NCBI GenBank assembly: GCA_963682175.1 | Contig: OY821775.1 | Location: 4,216,001-4,280,000, forward strand | Source of the DNA: Triglochin maritima | Taxonomy: Eukaryota; Streptophyta; Magnoliopsida; Alismatales; Juncaginaceae | Direction of reading: 5' to 3' | Length of the DNA stretch: 64,000 bases | In this document: positions 59,011 through 64,000 of the stretch, in pieces | How the letters are laid out: every line of letters starts with the position of its first letter | How positions within the stretch are numbered: the first letter of the stretch is position 1 | Notes under the pieces: generated by a model | Told to the model about the DNA's origin: nothing | Seen by the model: the letters and a program-made list of their open reading frames with translations, nothing else | The model's database searches: none | Made by a program: the position numbers and the translations under genes

Positions 59011-59621
59011 AAAAACGATCGCGGGACGGATGTCCGGTTTGGCCCTTGGTGGCGTTGTTGTTTTACTGCTTTGTATTCCATGCCATGCTATACTAGTATG
59101 TTAGGGCATATAGGTGAGCTTGTCATACGGGGTTTCCTTATGGAAACTCAGGCATTGTTGTTGCATCTTTTTCAGGACCGCGTTAGGTTCCGGCGGGTGG
59201 TGACCGAGGGAGATTGCACTTTGGGACTGGATCCTGTCGTCTGCCTACTGTAGGTCGTCGTGATTACATGTGTCTTGTGTTTTGTGTTATGATGTAATCA
59301 CTCTTTTGACAAACTCGTATTGTATTATGGTGCACCAGACTTATTTATGTATTTCTTTCAGTAATGTCCCCACTCTTGATGGTTGTGTCCGCGTGTTTCT
59401 CTTAATTTAAAAAGTTTAAATTTTCCGCTGTTCGGGGATGTTACAGCCTTGGCGTTGTGAAGGAAGGAGACGAGGTGAGGGTTTTGCCCAATTGCTTGCA
59501 CATGTTTCACGTCGATTGCATCGATATGTGGCTATTCTCGCACCCGACGTGTCCTATATGCCAGACGGGAGTGGAACTCGATACGTCGTTTGTGGTGGTT
59601 CCGGTAGGCGGAACTAACTAA

Positions 59622-60632
59622 GCTTGCCTGTTAGTTGATTGTTTCAGACATGAATTTCACTGATTAGTGTTGCTTAATTGATTGATAGATTTAGATGGTA
59701 GATTAATTGGTCAATGGCATTATCCCGTATTAGTTTTTCTTGTTGATGATGTTGTACATTTTATGTTAGTTTATTCTATTCATGATGATATTGTATGTGC
59801 TGCTAGGTTCAAAGATGACGAGGAATTCAAGTTTGATTAGTGGTCGAAGTGTTTGTCAATTAAGATCATAGCAGTTGTGCCTGTCTCGTTCGTATTGGTC
59901 AGAATTATTTTTAAAAAAAATTATACTTGTTGGAATAAAAAAATCCTGTCCACCTTCAAGTTATGATCTTAACGCATATGTCTTGAAGAATTAAATGTTG
60001 TTAAGTTTGTTGATGGTGGAGAAAATGCTAAAACGGGAGGAGAAATTAAGGCATTTACCGTTTGATTTTCTGCTATAGTTCACTCTACAAATCTGCCTTG
60101 CAATCACTATTTGATCTTAGCTCTAAGCTACGATCACGAAGAATGATAAAGCCTTTTTGCTTTTGATTTAAGGAGCAATGTGATACTTGAACTGATTTTC
60201 AATCTATGCTTCCACTAAACTCATGACGCATTCCGCTTCACTGGTGTTTGGATTTTTGTCTTGATTATTACTAAGCGACATATTTTGTAATTAATCGGCT
60301 TGCATCGGTTATTTGGTAGTTCGTGATCCATTAGGTCCACCAAATGGTTGCAAGAATTTTAACATTTCTAATACTAATAAGGGTATTCAAGAAATTATCT
60401 TATTTTTCTCTCTCTTTTTGCTACTTAACTTTCTGTTTATTCTTCTTGAAAACTTTGACATATGAAGAAATGCAAAATGGTAGGTAGCATGACATGCTTA
60501 TATTATGGACATAGGGTCCGTCGATGTTCCAAACTAATATTTATTTCTTGGGAAAATAAAGTTCTTTATTTTGGTGAAATAGGGTGTAATTTGGGGGTCA
60601 AGTGTCCTCTAAACAACCAAAGATATACTTCC
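59622..60632. other. 3' flank of the RING-H2 gene, no gene seen
   Basis: AT-rich sequence, probably including the 3' UTR of the RING-H2 gene. No other feature supported. Confidence 0.35.
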
Positions 60633-62596
60633 TGTTAGGACCTAACCCTAATTAGGAGAGACTAATCTTGCTTGGTTGGTTAACGTGTGGATTAATGGGT
60701 TTTGTTTGTTTTGGAGAAAAGAGGGATGTGATTGATTGGGGTGAGGGTGTTTATCGGTGGCTTGGGGGTGAGGGGTTTATAAGGATGCAAACATTCTTCC
60801 CTTCTCTCTCACTCTCACTCTCTCAACTCATCTCTCCCTCTTTTTTCCGGTGGGTGGTGGCAAAAGGCGAGCCAAGGTAGAGCTCGACAAGGTGTGGTCG
60901 GCGGAGAACGTGTATGGGATTGGTGTGTGGTCGGCGGAGAACGTGTATGGGATTGGTGAGGAGCGGTGCGAGGAGTTGTCGGAGGTGGAGCGATGATTGC
61001 CGACGACGTTTGGAGCTTCAACGATCGTAAAAAAGTATGTCAAGTTCAATTACAATGTTCACACGAGATGTGTGAGGGGTAGAGTGCATCGTCAGAGGTC
61101 GGAGACCTCATCGGTGACAAGGTACAACTAGGTTGTTGTAGAGAAATGGTCAACCGACGTTGTTGTTGATCGATCGGTCGTAGTGTAAATGATAGGTTTT
61201 GCCCACACCGGTCAAACGATGCCTACGGACTGTCGACTGGTTGTGCATATTTAGGCGAGAGGAAGAAGACTCTATTATTTTCGGTCGGACGTGACCCCGT
61301 TGTCGTTCGACCGGTTGCATCCTAAGTGAGTCAGTTCGGGCGTAGACCTTTTAAACGGTCGTCCGCCTTAGATCCAGTTCGGCTGTTAACTTAAGCGTAC
61401 TAAATTGGTGTTCGTTGATTTATGTTTGGTTCGACCGGTTATGGTTTGGTGAAACGTAGGCAAACTCTGTTATTTTCGGTCACGAGATCTCTTTGTCGTT
61501 CGGCCGTTGTGGTGATTATTAAATGGTATTTTTGCATGCAAACGGTCGACCGTTCAAGTACCTTTGTACGATTTGTGCGTATGTTCGTTCGACCAATATG
61601 GTGGTAGTTCAAACCTTCTTTTTCAATTTCCGAACAGTCAACCGTTGGTGCACATATTGGATTTCTTGTCTTTATACTTATTTGCATCATATTGCATCTC
61701 ACACTCTATGTAGCAAACTTGAGGGATTGTGGATCCCAATGCATTGCATTGCATGGTACATGGCTTCACGGAGCGGGACAACTGTCCAAGGATTTTTCCG
61801 ACAGGTAGGCGACTAAGTCACAGCTAGGCGAGTGTGTGTCCGTCTGGCCGTGTGGCGATGGCGTTGTTTCAGCTTGTATGAGCACATGTGTGACATTGAT
61901 GGAGATGAAGATGATTGTCTGACGATGTATTCTAGAAGGTAGCTTGGTTGTGGCACAACTAGGTGAGTTGACTGTCCTGAGCGACGACTTCAGCGATGCG
62001 GCATTGTCCACAAGATCATATCTGATCTATGATGCGGATGTGCGTGCAATTCTCACCGAACCTTCGTGATTAGTATAATCGTGAGTGGGGATTAGTCGCG
62101 TACCTCCGTAAGACCACGTGTGTCTATGGTAGCTACCTTTGAGGGACCAGATGTTGTTTGTTAGGACTGATGTCCTTTATGACCCCTAGACGGGGAAGAG
62201 TTTATTATAGCATTTTATTATGTCATGTTGTACTTGTATAATAGGTTCATTGTACAGTACTTTCACATGCATGTCGATGGACTTGGTATATATGGTTTTC
62301 TTATAGAAACTCAGACATTGTTATCACATTTGCATTTCAGGATCCCAATAGGTGTTGGGTGGGGTGCATACCGAGGATGAGCACGCACTATGATCGGATC
62401 CTCCAATTTACATTTTTAGATTGTTATGATTTCTTGTATTTATATCTTTTTGTACTCTAATGTAATCATGTTTTTTGACAAATTCTTATACAGTGATACA
62501 CCTTTTGGAATCTATATGCGTAATGTCCTCGTGTGACTTGATTTTTGATTTCTTTGAATATCGTTTAAATTTTTTGTTATTTTCGAGGATGTTATA
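60633..62596 (+). mobile_element. Second, more diverged solo LTR of the same family
   Basis: 1964 bp flanked by the 5-bp duplication CTTCC (60628-60632 and 62597-62601). It starts TGTTAGGACCTAACCC and ends GAGGATGTTATA, so the final CA has decayed to TA. Shared blocks with 56914-59445, in the same order: GTATGYCAAGTTC, GAGGTCGGAGACCTC, GGTCGACCG words, GAGGGATTG(T/C)GGATCCCA, CTGAGCGACG, ATCTGAT, and CCTTATGG/CTTATAG-AAACTCAG-CATTGTT. It is shorter and holds only one exact CGGTCGACCG. No coding region. Confidence 0.75.
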
Positions 62597-62601
62597 CTTC
62601 C

Positions 62602-64000
62602 GATTCTCGTTCCTTTTATTAGTCTTTGCAAGACTTCATGCACAGCCACAATTATATCATATATATCTAAGAAAATGCCGAATTCTCACGTTTGAGTGGT
62701 TCAGAGAGGATAACTTGATATTGATTTTTCCCACGATAAAATCCAATATTAATATAAGAGTATTCTGTCGTTGGGAAATAAAAATTATGTGCGTTTTCAT
62801 TGAGAATTCAAATTAGTTATAAATTACTCTGTTACAATTTTTAAAATTCCCAAGGGCCAATCCTTCGGTACTTTGACCCCAACGAAGCCACGAGCCCGTC
62901 ATAATCCACAATACTAGTATATAAATTAAGGTAATTAACTTTAAAATCAAATCAAACTAAGGGCGTTTTTGTATTATTACTTGTCCAAGCACGCCTGTTG
63001 TATGTTATTAAATATATAGTTGATGTCTAACGTCTGATGAAAATTACAAATGTCAATGACGCCAACAATATTAAGAAATAGCCGTTAAAACTCTTTCCTA
63101 ATCATTGATGTATCAGTCGATGTGATTCTTAAATCGTAACATGTCTATATTAATCATGTCAGTTTAAGTAAGGGCGGCTGAGTCTTTTGAATAAAGTTAG
63201 GATGCGTTCGGTTTCGGGGTATTCATCTGGAGATTATTCAGGATTTCAGGGAATTAACTGACATGATTCTTTTTGGTATTATTTGTTGGACATATTTTGT
63301 CATGTCAAAAAATAATACAAACAAAAATTATAGTTTAATTCCCTACTTTGAACCCACAAAGAAAATTAGAAAGCAGTTCATTATGTTTCTGTAATAGACC
63401 CAAACAGGTAAAAGGAATTAGAATCATTCTCTCCTTTCTCCCCGATTCTCTTTCTAGATTCCATTCCGTTTATTCTGTAAATAATTTTGGAAAATATGTA
63501 TTTTTTAGTAAACAGATTACGTTTTGTACAAATGGTTATTATCGTTGCTGTTTATGAATTTTAATTATACGCAGTTTAAGTAAAAAATATAGGTCACAAT
63601 CATTGTTTATCGAACTTCAAATTATCAAAAAAAAGTCAAGTTCGTTACCCACAGAATATTAATTAAGATTCTAATGTTCAGACGTTGCCCTGCCATGATG
63701 AACTGTAGCATGGGAATTTACGTAGATGAACAAGTTATGCATATATATTAACATGAAAGGTAGCAGACATACTTACCGGTAGTATTTAATTAGTTGTGAC
63801 TCTTTAGTTAGCATCTATGACTTTGAATTTGAATTTTCACTCATTTTCTAACATAATACGTACCGAATGATGTACACCTGTGTGTGTGGGTCAAAAACAC
63901 TGTAATTAAGCATATATTTGCAACAACAAAAACAAATATTACAATCTAATGAAGAAAGTAAGATGACTAACTTAACTTCCCTCAGTCATAAGCTATGTTG
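62602..64000. other. Intergenic region, no gene seen
   Basis: AT-rich to the right edge of the window. No coding or element signal that I can support. Confidence 0.35.

Larger units (their letters stand above)
56914..59445 (+). mobile_element. Solo LTR (2532 bp) inserted in the RING-H2 exon
   Basis: Starts TGTAATATCCCTAACC and ends GGGGATGTTACA, a TG...CA pair with short inverted ends. It is flanked by a perfect 5-bp duplication GCCTT (56909-56913 and 59446-59450). No primer-binding site, no second LTR and no gag-pol are seen, so it is a solo LTR left by LTR-LTR recombination. It is markedly more GC-rich than its surroundings and carries a CGGTCGACCG array and a GCGGCCTGTGTGG minisatellite. 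A gypsy origin is a guess; no coding part exists. Confidence 0.82.
56650..59621 (+). pseudogene. ATL: ATL-type RING-H2 E3 ligase gene split by a solo LTR
   Basis: The coding sequence is in two parts, 56650-56913 and 59451-59621, in the same frame once the 2.5 kb insertion and one copy of the 5-bp duplication are discounted. The part before the insertion has an N-terminal transmembrane segment (about 9-26), a basic patch, an ALPTFVY segment like the ATL GLD region, and the first RING pair CVIC. The part after it supplies LPNC, HMFH, VDC, DMW and CPIC, completing a C3H2C3 RING-H2 pattern. The interrupted gene would have encoded about 143 residues. As it stands, translation passes into the LTR and stops after seven codons (TAA at 56935-56937), losing most of the RING, so ubiquitin-ligase function should be lost. 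No other break is seen, so the insertion is probably the inactivating event. Confidence 0.85.

Noticed and set aside
56914..59445. Reading the RING-H2 insertion as a large intron
   Set aside because: The perfect 5-bp duplication and TG...CA ends mark an LTR insertion. Using the available GT and AG would leave five extra bases and shift the frame.

Overview
This is AT-rich nuclear DNA from a flowering plant, most likely a eudicot. It has genes with canonical GT-AG introns, plant-only families (CIN-type TCP, CLE peptides, a SAG12-like protease, TBL acetyltransferase, ATL RING-H2, bHLH), and a dense mixture of plant transposons. There are no operons, rRNA genes or CRISPR arrays. Coordinates were read by eye from splice signals, reading frames and repeat ends; no database search was possible.

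Host genes, left to right: last exon of a bHLH factor (650-1126 +); complete three-exon SAG12-like papain protease (3825-6064 +); complete five-exon TBL/PMR5 cell-wall O-acetyltransferase (9596-12601 +); two CLE peptide precursors (24357-24581 - and 29958-30161 -); a CIN-class TCP factor with a miR319 site (46388-47341 +); and an ATL-type RING-H2 gene (56650-59621 +) whose RING domain is split by a 2.5 kb solo LTR.

Mobile DNA fills most of the rest. The most striking part is 13838-22482. An element with CACTA-type termini (3-bp duplication TAT, ACGTC-rich subterminal repeats) contains an apparently complete 6.4 kb Mutator-like element (14423-20840; 64-bp terminal inverted repeats; 8-bp duplication TTATATTA). 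This MULE carries two intact convergent genes: an 879-residue transposase with a C-terminal OTU cysteine-protease domain, and a 650-residue plant mobile domain (PMD) protein. Each gene starts just inside one terminal inverted repeat, and each has a first intron filled with GC-rich palindromes built on the same GGCGTCT...AGACGCC motif.

Other elements with readable boundaries: a 5'-truncated LINE with 14-bp duplications (6788-8220); five hAT-like non-autonomous elements with 8-bp duplications (10845, 32148, 39001, 41990, 50419); a TRIM retrotransposon with three LTRs (25518-26014); a 5'-truncated copia element flanked by a 167-bp direct repeat (33540-37677); two solo LTRs and one reverse-strand LTR fragment of one family (51538-52428, 56914-59445, 60633-62596); a tRNA-derived SINE (54002-54203); a long foldback element (23350-24010); and two further elements with inverted termini (27568-28461, 42543-44290).
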